Positions 39,436-47,142 of a stretch of DNA of 64,000 nucleotides are shown piece by piece (within the stretch, counting starts at the first letter, position 1; the number at the start of each line of letters is the position of its first letter). The stretch is from Chloroflexi bacterium AL-N1. Lineage in GTDB: Bacteria; Chloroflexota; Chloroflexia; Chloroflexales; Roseiflexaceae. The notes beneath the pieces are model-generated. The model saw only the letters and a list, made by a program, of their open reading frames with translations, was not told the origin of the DNA and did not search any database. A program made the position numbers and the translations under genes. The stretch is from positions 432,126 to 496,125 of the forward strand of contig WYDT01000003.1 of the NCBI GenBank assembly GCA_013122435.1. The letters are read 5' to 3'.

Positions 39436-39899
39436 TCCTGCCATCCATTTGTCCAAAGAACATAGACCATACCCAGAATGCCTAATGTATGTATGAGTAA
39501 TCCAAATGCTTCAACAGGTATATTGTTTGCTGTTTGGAAGATGATAAATGCACCACAATTGATAATGAAGTAACTAATCAATAATGTTAGCCAGCTTATT
39601 AATCCCAAATGGCGTTTCTTTCGGATCGATAAAATAACACCAATAAGGCAAGCAAAACTAACACTAAGTGGCAGTATTGCCCCATTAGGCGATTGTATCG
39701 TAAATGCCATTATTGTGCATAGCACACCAGTAGTTACAAAGACCGCAACGAGAATGTTTTGTATAATATAATGAACAATGGGGGTCAGACGATGTTCCAG
39801 TCGGGTTGTAATACTGGTGTAACTTGGTGCAACGATAGTATGTTCCTGTAATGGTTCAGTGTGTTTTTCCACTTTTGAAGACAATGTTTCTTTCTGCAT
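39417..39899 (-). CDS. Four-span membrane protein of unknown function
   Basis: 160 residues. A polar N-terminus of about 40 residues precedes four hydrophobic helices (about 48-66, 74-92, 98-118 and 128-148). No family is recognised. Its 3' end overlaps the flavodoxin gene tail to tail, so the two transcripts would be antisense there. Confidence 0.6.
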   Translation of the reverse strand: MQKETLSSKVEKHTEPLQEHTIVAPSYTSITTRLEHRLTPIVHYIIQNILVAVFVTTGVLCTIMAFTIQSPNGAILPLSVSFACLIGVILSIRKKRHLGLISWLTLLISYFIINCGAFIIFQTANNIPVEAFGLLIHTLGILGMVYVLWTNGWQDYVGKE

Positions 39900-39930
39900 A
39901 GTTACTTATTTTCCTGCTACATATTCTACC

Positions 39931-39969
39931 CAGGTCTGCTGACATCTTCTTTATATGTCAGCAGACCTG
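39931..39969. repeat. Perfect 15-bp inverted repeat
   Basis: CAGGTCTGCTGACAT (39931-39945) pairs without mismatch with ATGTCAGCAGACCTG (39955-39969) around a 9-base loop. It lies between the 5' end of the membrane gene and the 3' end of the next minus-strand gene; a terminator is likely, but no U tract is present on either strand. Confidence 0.85.
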
Positions 39970-40016
39970 ATCATTGAACAAATATTATCTACACGATAAT
40001 GTTAGGATGGAAATAA

Positions 40017-40586
40017 TTACGCGCCATCCACATCACATTTTCCATCCTTGAATACATCAAATACAATGGTTGGATCTGAGGTGTTGCCAGAATTGTAGTG
40101 ACGATAATGTCCGGTGGCGACAGCTTTCGCATGGGCTGTATCGTTATCCCGTGTGAACCAGTCTTCACCATCATAAAACCATGCCCACCAACTATCTTGT
40201 TCGGTTGTGTGTCCATAAATGTTAGCTATACTGAAATCATAACTGTATCTTGCAGTAACAGTATAACGATATACTTCTGCTATACCCACATATCCCTTTA
40301 CCTGTCCAGTACAATTTCCAATGTTATTGTTGATTGTAGACTCTGAGGTTGTATTGTCAATACTCTTCTTCACGTTTGTGGCAGATATAACAAAATGTGT
40401 AATAGGCGTTGTTGGATTGTTCTCTGGAATGAATACACTTCCTGACTCGCCTGGTTCAAGACTAATACGATAATCAGGCTTTTCTTCAACTCATGCCACT
40501 GAGGATTGTACAAACATGATAATTGCAGTAACAGCAGCGATAATGAACGTTCTCAAGCAAGCCAACGAATGTGTACGGTACATCAT
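40017..40586 (-). pseudogene. Secreted protein interrupted by TGA after its signal peptide
   Basis: Starts at ATG 40586 after GGAGGG. Residues 1-31 form a signal peptide ending SSVA, then TGA (40493-40491) interrupts the frame, and coding resumes directly (VEEKPDYRISLEPGESGSVF). The mature part of about 158 residues has no stop and a plausible beta-rich composition. A single base change would restore it. No family is recognised. It could be a young pseudogene, or the downstream part may be made from an internal start without secretion. Confidence 0.65.
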
Positions 40587-40970
40587 AAACATCCCTCCAT
40601 ATAATATGATACCGTACAATAGTATAAAACTGTGAAAAATCAAAAAAAAATGATAAAAAGGTGATATGTATATGATGTGGTTTTATGAATGTATTCACAA
40701 CATCCAGTTCCATACCACTCGGCAAGCCAGTAAGCTCCTGATATTCACGGATGTCAGGAGCTTATCGTATCATCAGCACAGTGCTTCGACCGCGAAAGAA
40801 TGCTCTGGCTGTAATCCGAACTCTTTTGGTACAGTATTGTACACGTGGTATGTCAGGTTATCTTATCAAAGTACTGTACTATAGGTGGGATTTAGCACAT
40901 ACTGCATGTCGGATTGGTAGTGGGGCATATCACACGACGCCAGGTTGATAACACAAGGATATAAGTAACT
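40587..40970. other. Divergent intergenic region with hairpin
   Basis: No gene. A perfect 11-bp stem, TAAGCTCCTGA (40731-40741) with TCAGGAGCTTA (40754-40764), has a 12-base loop. It could be a terminator or operator. The rest shows nothing clear. Confidence 0.5.
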
Positions 40971-41852
40971 ATGACCACACATAATGGGAATTTTCAGACC
41001 GATATCGTAGTGCTTCAGCAGTGTATTGCGGACCTTGAACAGCGGAACATGCAATTACTGCACCAGGTTGATGAGTTACATATGCTTAAAACCCTGATCG
41101 AAACCATGCCTCATTCTATAACGATATCCTCAAGTGATGGATCGATTAGGTATGTGAACTCAGCTTTCCAGTCGTTGTTTGGATATGGTAATGAGATTAT
41201 TGGCGAACTGCCGACGGTCATCTATGCTGAAGATGAAATACCCCGCTTTCCGGTTATGCTTCAGGAATTGCAGGAGCATGGCTGGATTCAGGGAACTATG
41301 ATTTTTCGCCGTAAAGATGGTCTCCACTTTCCTGGTGATTTTACCGTGTTTCGTATTCAGGATAGAACAGACCAGTCCCAGCAACTTGTGGCACTGGTAC
41401 GTGATATTACTGCTCAACAGCAGTTGGAGCAGGAGCGACTGGTGTTGCAGGAACAGGTGATTGTGGCACAACAATCGGCTTTGTTAGAACTATCAACACC
41501 GCTCATTCCTATTGCCGATCAGGTGGTGGTCATGCCACTCATCGGTACCATCGACACCACCCGTGCCCAACGCATGCTGGAGACCTTGCTTGATGGAATA
41601 GCGACTCTTCAGCCTTCCATTGCTATTCTTGATATCACCGGTGTACAGATTGTTGATACGCAGATTGCCAATACCTTTGTGCGAGCGGCTCATGCAGTGC
41701 AACTGTTGGGAGCACGGGTGATTATTACTGGTATCCGCCCCGAAGTTGCTCAAACGATGGTACAGTTAGGGATAGATCTGCAAGGTATCATTACATATAG
41801 CACACTTCAGGCTGGTATTGCTCATGCCTTAACTTATAGCCCCATCAAGTAA
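40971..41852 (+). CDS. PAS-STAS protein, RsbR-like
   Basis: 293 residues. An N-terminal coiled coil (about 8-35) leads into a PAS domain (about 40-155: SITISSSDGSIRYVNSAFQSLFGY), a second helix, and a C-terminal STAS domain (about 170-285). The STAS part has AILDITGVQIVDTQIANTF, where Thr residues correspond to those phosphorylated in RsbR and RsbS. Such proteins build stressosome-like complexes regulated by a serine kinase and phosphatase; neither is encoded nearby. The signal sensed by PAS is unknown. Confidence 0.88.
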   Translation: MTTHNGNFQTDIVVLQQCIADLEQRNMQLLHQVDELHMLKTLIETMPHSITISSSDGSIRYVNSAFQSLFGYGNEIIGELPTVIYAEDEIPRFPVMLQELQEHGWIQGTMIFRRKDGLHFPGDFTVFRIQDRTDQSQQLVALVRDITAQQQLEQERLVLQEQVIVAQQSALLELSTPLIPIADQVVVMPLIGTIDTTRAQRMLETLLDGIATLQPSIAILDITGVQIVDTQIANTFVRAAHAVQLLGARVIITGIRPEVAQTMVQLGIDLQGIITYSTLQAGIAHALTYSPIK

Positions 41853-42213
41853 ATGTGTAATACTCAAGTATATTATTTTGGAAACCAAGTTCATTGGTTT
41901 TGTCTGCTAAGAGCGGAGAAACTGCTCCTATAACTCCGATCTATTACAGAGAACTTGCCCCCTTTTGCTTTCTCTTCACCTGCTCATCCCATCTTACGAA
42001 TATCACTATCCAGACAGTTGCAATATGCTCCGAGTCAAATGCCGCAATGAGCTGTTTACGCGGTGTTGCCAGTTTGTATCGCTCAAGTGGGTGTGCTCAA
42101 TCTACAATACACGTGTGATAGGGTCGGGCGTATTGTCAGTCATAGTGCAATAAAAAAGACATTATCAACAAACACCTGGATTGATCGGCTTTCGTTTGGA
42201 AGGAGAGCAAAGA
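41853..42213. other. Intergenic region
   Basis: No gene is evident. Short open frames on the plus strand have no ribosome site or protein-like composition. AAGGAG at about 42200 is the ribosome site of the next gene. Confidence 0.4.
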
Positions 42214-42633
42214 ATGTTTCTTCTTTTACTGTTGGCCACATTTCTGATTGCGCTGGGCGTGTCGTTTGTGGTCGTTCGTTTATTTACCAAGCCAATCGAT
42301 GCTATTCTCTCACGCATTATCACGGACTCGATCCGTGCCGCGTGGCAACAATATCTCACCTTTGCTATGTATGTTGTTGGTATCTCCAGTGGTGTGCGTA
42401 TCTGGGAACTTGAACAGTATATCACTCCACCTCTGAGTGATGATAGCACTGTCATTACGCTTACGATGGAGCGCTGGATTCTGGAAATCTATCGAACAAT
42501 CCTATCGACGCTGCAAGGGCTCGCCTGGTTATTGCTGGTGTTCTTTGTTTTTGCCCTGATCGCCTACGTCATTGTGCGGATTGTTAGCCCGTGGGCCACA
42601 CCAACCAGCGCCACCTGCGTAATCTCGTTGTAA
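42214..42633 (+). CDS. Membrane protein of unknown function
   Basis: 139 residues with hydrophobic segments at about 1-24, 48-62 and 103-127. It is started at 42214, after GGAAGGAGAGCAAAGA; an in-frame ATG eleven codons earlier has no site. The last residues (SPWATPTSATCVISL) look unlike the rest and may reflect a small 3' frameshift. It precedes the ICMT-type methyltransferase by 35 bases and is probably cotranscribed with it. Confidence 0.6.
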   Translation: MFLLLLLATFLIALGVSFVVVRLFTKPIDAILSRIITDSIRAAWQQYLTFAMYVVGISSGVRIWELEQYITPPLSDDSTVITLTMERWILEIYRTILSTLQGLAWLLLVFFVFALIAYVIVRIVSPWATPTSATCVISL

Positions 42634-42667
42634 ATGCCCCAAAAGAAAATAGTAAGGGAGTAGAATA

Positions 42668-43391
42668 ATGACAAGTTATGATACACATATACGCCCCTAT
42701 GGACCCCGGATCTGAAGGCTGGTATTGCAAACGCCTGGTACAGGTAGTCCTAATGATTTTGTTCTTTGCTACGATCTTGCTTGTCTCGGCAGGTCGGATC
42801 GATTGGCTGTGGGGATGGCTCCTTGCTGGAATCTATGCAGTAAGTATTATCATCAACGCGGTCATCATGTTTCGGGTAAATCCTACTACTATCGCTGAAC
42901 GTGCGAATGCAGCAGAGATGAAATCCTGGGATAAAGTTATTGGCAGAGGATGGGGTTTGATGTACTTCGTTGTCACGCCGCTCGTCGCAGGTCTTGATGT
43001 CCGCTATGGATGGACAGTTTCTCAAACACTTGGATTACATCTGGCAGGTATGTTAGGGTTCATCCTCGGGTGGGTGTTATTTAGCTGGGCAATGATCTCC
43101 AATACCTACTTTGCAATGGTTGCTCGTGTTCAGTCGGATCGCGGTCACACGGTGTGTACTCGTGGACCGTATCGCCATGTGCGTCATCCTGGCTATTTGG
43201 GTGCGATTATTCAATGCGTTAGTTTGCCCCTGTTGTTGGGGTCATTATGGGCATTGATACCAGGTGGTATTGCAGTAATATTCATGATTGTCCGCACCAT
43301 GTGGGAAGATCGCATGTTGCAGATTGAGTTGGTTGGTTATCTGGAGTACATGGAGTGGGTGCGCTATCGATTGTTGCCTCGTGTGTGGTAA
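42668..43391 (+). CDS. Isoprenylcysteine carboxyl methyltransferase-family membrane protein
   Basis: About 230 residues with five to six membrane helices and the signature PYRHVRHPGYLGAIIQ plus the C-terminal WEDRMLQIELVGYLEYMEWVRYRLLP. These enzymes methylate prenylated or other lipid-like substrates in the membrane with SAM. The best ribosome site (GGGAG) precedes ATG 42668, but that frame (MTSYDTHIRPYGPRI) stops after 15 codons; one base less around 42707 would join it to the rest. Otherwise translation starts at 42678 or 42699 in the main frame. Confidence 0.75.
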
Positions 43392-43452
43392 GTCAGCAGT
43401 ATGACAACAATGCCACCCCAGAACCATTTCAGATATAGGAATGGAGGGACAG

Positions 43453-44315
43453 ATGCTACGCACAAAGGATACTCAAAATCCCGTAACCGCAGAACCTGTG
43501 ATGTCATACTTTTCGACGCAAGCATATTGGGGTATTACAAAACATATGGGTGGTGTAGGGGCAACAGATGAGCTTGTCCGTTATTGTCGGATTGCTCCCC
43601 ACTACAATATCCTCGAAGTTGGCTGTGGAGTTGGTCGGACTACAGGTTATCTTGCACAACAATAAGGATGTCGTGTCGTAGGGGTTGATCTCGCTCCCCA
43701 AATGCTTGCCTGGGCTATCAAACGTGCTATCAGGACACGTGTGACGGATCATGTAACGTTTGCCTGTGCTGATATCCAGCAGTTGCCATTTCGTGATAAT
43801 CGCTTTGATGCCGTCATATGTGAGTCGGTACTGGCCTTTCCTCCTGACAAACATCAAGCTATACGTGAATGTCTGCGGGTTGTTCGCCTTGGTGGGTATG
43901 TTGGATTGAATGAAGTAACCTGGGTGCATGATACGCCTCCCGATGATGTCGTTGCATACGTCCATCAGGCCCTTGCACATGCAGATTTTTAACTTCTTCA
44001 GGTTGGTATACCCTCTTGGGGGATGCTGGTTTCATCGATATCAGGATGCAAGTCTATCCATTCAACGTGTTAAGCCAATGGATGAGCGAAATAGACGATA
44101 TGGATGTACACGATGTACGGGAACGAATAGATGCGTTTTGGCGTTTCTTCTCACTGTATATACAGAGTGATCGATTTAGAGACTATGCAAGGACGCTTGT
44201 GCCTTCACGCCAACTTATTACAAGTTTTCTGTCACATATGGGATACGGATTATATGTTGGTCGGAAACCGTATGCCTCAATGAACGCAATCAAGGAAACA
44301 GGCCACATTAGTTAA
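43453..44315 (+). pseudogene. SAM-dependent class I methyltransferase, broken
   Basis: Starts at 43453 after GGAGGGACAG. Motif I ILEVGCGVGRTTGYLA and motif II VVGVDLAPQML are clear, followed by ADIQQLPFRDNRFDAVICESVLAF. A TAA at 43663-43665 lies between them (LAQQ-stop-GCRVV), where Tyr would fit. At the T run 43986-43990 the frame is lost; adding one T joins HADFLTSSGWYTLLGDAGFIDIRM to the C-terminal part that ends at 44315. Relatives methylate small metabolites or sterol-like lipids. Confidence 0.85.
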
Positions 44316-44333
44316 AATAGCTAAGGACCATAT

Positions 44334-45845
44334 ATGAAGAATCAAGTGCAACTGATAGCCTACGAAGATCGTTTGAGTGGTGGTGGATTGGTTCAACTAC
44401 ATCGCTTGATCGATGGCCCGCTCAAAGGGCTTTTTGGTGGAATTCATATTCTCCCGTTTTTCCATCCTATTGATGGTGCTGATGCAGGATTTGATCCGAT
44501 AGATCACGGGCTTGTCGACTCACGCCTTGGTTCATGGGCGGATATTCAAGCGTTAAGTTGGGATATAGATGTCATGGCGGATCTGATCGTGAATCATATT
44601 TCGACGAAATCGCCACAATTTCTAGATTATCTCATCCAGGGCGATGACTCTCGTTATCATGGCTTATTCCTGACGATGGCAAGCGTTTTTCCCAGAGGGT
44701 CTACCGAAGCAGATTTACTCCGCATCTACCGTCCGCGTCCGGGGTTACCTTTTACTCCAATAACGCTGCGTAATGGACAGAAGCACATTCTATGGACAAC
44801 ATTTACCGCTCAGCAGGTGGATATTGACGTGCGACGTCCGCAGGGTAAAGCTTATCTGCGCTCGATTCTGCAAACATTCCGTGAGGGTGGGGTCTCGATG
44901 ATTCGACTTGATGCAGTGGGTTATGCAATCAAAAAGCCAGGTACAAGCTGTTTTATGATTCCAGAGACATTTGAGTTTATTGATGAAATAGCAAACTATG
45001 CAAAATCGCTGGGCATTGAGGTGTTAGCAGAGGTTCATTTACACTTCTGCCAACAGATCGAGATAGCGCAACGTGTTGATCGTGTGTATGATTTTGCCTT
45101 ACCTCCCCTCATTCTTCACGCCTTTTTTAATCAGACTGCCTCCTATGTGAAGCAGTGGTTGGCGATCAGTCCACGCAATGCCATAACGGTTCTCGACACG
45201 CACGATGGAATTGGGGTCATCGATATTGGTGCAGATGCTACTGATCCGATTGGCCGTTCTGGGCTGATCTCACCAGAGCAAATAGATGCTTTGGTTAAAG
45301 CTATTCACGAACGTAGTGGTGGTCAGAGTCGTGAGGCAACAGGTGTAGCAGCCTCCAACCTTGATCTTTATCAGGTTAACTGCACCTATTACGATGCGCT
45401 GGGGCGGTGTGACCGCGATTACTTACTTGCGCGAGCCATTCAGTTTTTTGCCCCTGGTATCCCACAAGTCTATTATGTAGGTTTGCTTGCTGGAGAAAAT
45501 AATATGCATCTGTTAGAGCAAACGCATGTTGGGAGGGATATTAATCGTCACTATTATACGTGTGATGAAGTGGAACAGGCTCTAAACAAACCAGTTGTAC
45601 AGGACTTATGCCGATTGATCCGCTTTAGAAAAACACATCCTGCTTTCAATGGCAACTTCACTCTTCAAGACACCGAAGATGATCTGCTTGGTATGCGATG
45701 GGATTATGCGGATGAGTGGGCGCAACTCCGTATTGATTTTCGTGATGTAACATATGAACTCAGTTATGGTAATAATGGTCAAGTCAAGGATTTCGCTGTC
45801 ATGAAGCATAGTGAAAATGCAACAAGTGTACCCTATAACGTTTAG
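44334..45845 (+). CDS. Sucrose phosphorylase (GH13_18)
   Basis: 503 residues, full family length. It converts sucrose and phosphate to glucose-1-phosphate and fructose. Catalytic residues are visible: nucleophile Asp193 in RLDAVGY, acid/base Glu233 in AEVHLH and transition-state Asp291 in DTHDG. The phosphorylase loop and LFGGIHILPFFHPIDGADAGFDPIDH start support this over amylase. Related enzymes act on glucosylglycerate or sucrose-6'-phosphate, so the exact acceptor is open. It follows the broken methyltransferase by 18 bases. Confidence 0.88.
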   Translation: MKNQVQLIAYEDRLSGGGLVQLHRLIDGPLKGLFGGIHILPFFHPIDGADAGFDPIDHGLVDSRLGSWADIQALSWDIDVMADLIVNHISTKSPQFLDYLIQGDDSRYHGLFLTMASVFPRGSTEADLLRIYRPRPGLPFTPITLRNGQKHILWTTFTAQQVDIDVRRPQGKAYLRSILQTFREGGVSMIRLDAVGYAIKKPGTSCFMIPETFEFIDEIANYAKSLGIEVLAEVHLHFCQQIEIAQRVDRVYDFALPPLILHAFFNQTASYVKQWLAISPRNAITVLDTHDGIGVIDIGADATDPIGRSGLISPEQIDALVKAIHERSGGQSREATGVAASNLDLYQVNCTYYDALGRCDRDYLLARAIQFFAPGIPQVYYVGLLAGENNMHLLEQTHVGRDINRHYYTCDEVEQALNKPVVQDLCRLIRFRKTHPAFNGNFTLQDTEDDLLGMRWDYADEWAQLRIDFRDVTYELSYGNNGQVKDFAVMKHSENATSVPYNV

Positions 45846-45923
45846 AGTGATACCTCTGATAGGGAGTTTGGTGATAGTTTGGCAGGATAAAAACCACGCT
45901 ACCTCAGTGAAGGGAACAGGACC

Positions 45924-46553
45924 ATGGTTGCTCAGAAGCAGATACATCGTGCGTTGAAATTTGCCAGACCAGTGGTTGCAGCTCATTTTGATGCCCACGC
46001 CACACGTGTAATCCTTACAAAAATGCGTGTACAATACCAAATATTCTCGTCAGACCTCCCACAGTTAAAGTCTCCATTCAACCACGTGACGCTCAAGATT
46101 GCAGTCGACACACTGGCACTTTACCGTGCTTTACGTACGAATTTAGCATTGATTCCACCCTTTATTGATAACTGGATGGAAGGGCAATTTGATTCATGGG
46201 TTGCTCGTAAAGTCTTTGCCCAACCGACTCTGCATCGGCTATATCGGCGTTGGTGGTTTGGCAATGTCAACCGTGCTGACGAGGCATCTGGTCAGCGATT
46301 TGAGTTGTTGCCGTCCGATGGTGACTTGTTCTATGGCGTCAATGTCACACATTGTGGTATTGTGCGTTTCTTCACCCGCATGGGTGCCCCAGAGCTGGCC
46401 CCATTGGTTTGTCGTGGTGACTTCACCATTCAGAAATACCTCCCTCCTGGCGTCACGTTTGCACGTTCACAAGTGATTGCCGAAGGGGCACCATACTGTG
46501 ATTTTCGATATTACATTACAAAGGATCGAGGCTGGTTTTGCAGTTGTATATGA
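45924..46553 (+). CDS. ATC-hydrolase-like protein
   Basis: 209 residues. The C-terminal GAPYCDFRY, the central LPPGVTFARSQVIAEG and the N-terminal helical pattern resemble the L-2-amino-thiazoline-4-carboxylate hydrolase family, with Cys as possible nucleophile. In Chloroflexota these proteins are common and their natural substrates unknown. The protein ends soon after the signature, as in the family. It is followed by a hairpin at 46563-46597. Confidence 0.65.
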   Translation: MVAQKQIHRALKFARPVVAAHFDAHATRVILTKMRVQYQIFSSDLPQLKSPFNHVTLKIAVDTLALYRALRTNLALIPPFIDNWMEGQFDSWVARKVFAQPTLHRLYRRWWFGNVNRADEASGQRFELLPSDGDLFYGVNVTHCGIVRFFTRMGAPELAPLVCRGDFTIQKYLPPGVTFARSQVIAEGAPYCDFRYYITKDRGWFCSCI

Positions 46554-46562
46554 CGTTTTGGG

Positions 46563-46597
46563 CTGATTTTGGTAGCAGATGTTTTCCCTAAAATCAG
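46563..46597 (+). terminator. Hairpin after the ATC-hydrolase-like gene
   Basis: CTGATTTT (46563-46570) pairs perfectly with AAAATCAG (46590-46597). The 19-base loop is long; termination is plausible. Confidence 0.5.
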
Positions 46598-46619
46598 TCT
46601 TGCGACGGAGTTTACCTGA

Positions 46620-46649
46620 TTGACATGCCTCACTTGTGTATGATATGAT
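46620..46649 (+). promoter_or_regulatory. Promoter of the metG leader
   Basis: TTGACA (46620-46625) and TATGAT (46644-46649) with an 18-base spacer. Transcription would begin near 46656, about 27 bases before the small ORF. Confidence 0.75.
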
Positions 46650-46682
46650 CGAGCACATACCAAAACTTTCTGGAGAATTGCA

Positions 46683-46784
46683 ATGACAGACGGCCACTAC
46701 AATCAATACATCTCCTCACAAACAGCTATGCGAATGCATATGATGGGTATGGCCGTGCCTGCTGCCGGTGTGTCGCCAGGGTAA
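46683..46784 (+). CDS. Methionine-rich 33-residue leader peptide
   Basis: Too short for usual gene calling. A GGAG ribosome site precedes ATG 46683; the frame ends at TAA 46782-46784. The middle of the peptide reads AMRMHMMGMA, so five of eight consecutive codons are ATG. Upstream of the methionyl-tRNA synthetase gene, and directly before an intrinsic terminator, this is what an amino-acid-sensing attenuation leader looks like: ribosomes would stall there when charged Met-tRNA is short. The alternative is a Met-rich peptide with its own role, for instance metal binding. Confidence 0.7.
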   Translation: MTDGHYNQYISSQTAMRMHMMGMAVPAAGVSPG

Positions 46785-46810
46785 ATTATCTGACCAGCGA
46801 GACATGGCCG

Positions 46811-46846
46811 TGGGCGAATAGCACGCTCGCGGTTTTTTATTGCCAA
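46811..46846 (+). terminator. Intrinsic terminator (putative attenuator) before metG
   Basis: CCGTGGGCG pairs with CGCTCGCGG (two wobble pairs) around a 7-base loop and is followed by GTTTTTT. It lies 27 bases after the leader stop codon. TCGCC at about 46772-46776, near the end of the leader ORF, can pair with GGCGA in the terminator's 5' arm and could act as antiterminator. Confidence 0.8.
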
Positions 46847-47142
46847 AAGAAAGTACAGCTACCGTGTTGATTGAACACCTGCCAACTCTGCTATATAACC
46901 CTTCCCGATAGAGCCAGTGCCAATCTACTCTGGTGCTGTCCCTCTGGTGGTGGGCTGGCTGGTGGCGTCATGCGCGAGGCTTTATGGCGGGGTAACCGCC
47001 ATTTCTTTTCCCCTCAACAATACTCACATTCTTCTTAACACCATCTTCATTTTGCGTATTTACGACTTATGCTCTATGCTAGAGAGCCAAACGCTTACTC
47101 TTTTGCGTAAATAGATACATAGATAGACAAGGAGCCATTGAT
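46847..47142. other. metG upstream region
   Basis: Apart from the second hairpin no gene or T-box signature was found. An AAGGAG ribosome site lies at about 47130, ahead of the metG ATG. A separate promoter for metG may exist here but is not obvious. Confidence 0.5.
46981..47005 (+). terminator. Second hairpin before metG
   Basis: ATGGCGG (46983-46989) pairs with CCGCCAT (46995-47001) and TTCTTTT follows. It would be a second terminator between the leader and the metG start. Confidence 0.6.

Noticed and set aside
44334..45845. Alpha-amylase
   Set aside because: The N-terminal pattern, length and loop sequence fit the sucrose phosphorylase subfamily; there is no signal peptide or starch-binding domain.
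46800..47142. T-box riboswitch before metG
   Set aside because: No T-box sequence (AGGGTGGNACCGCG-like) and no specifier-loop arrangement were found; the ATG cluster lies in an ORF with a ribosome site.
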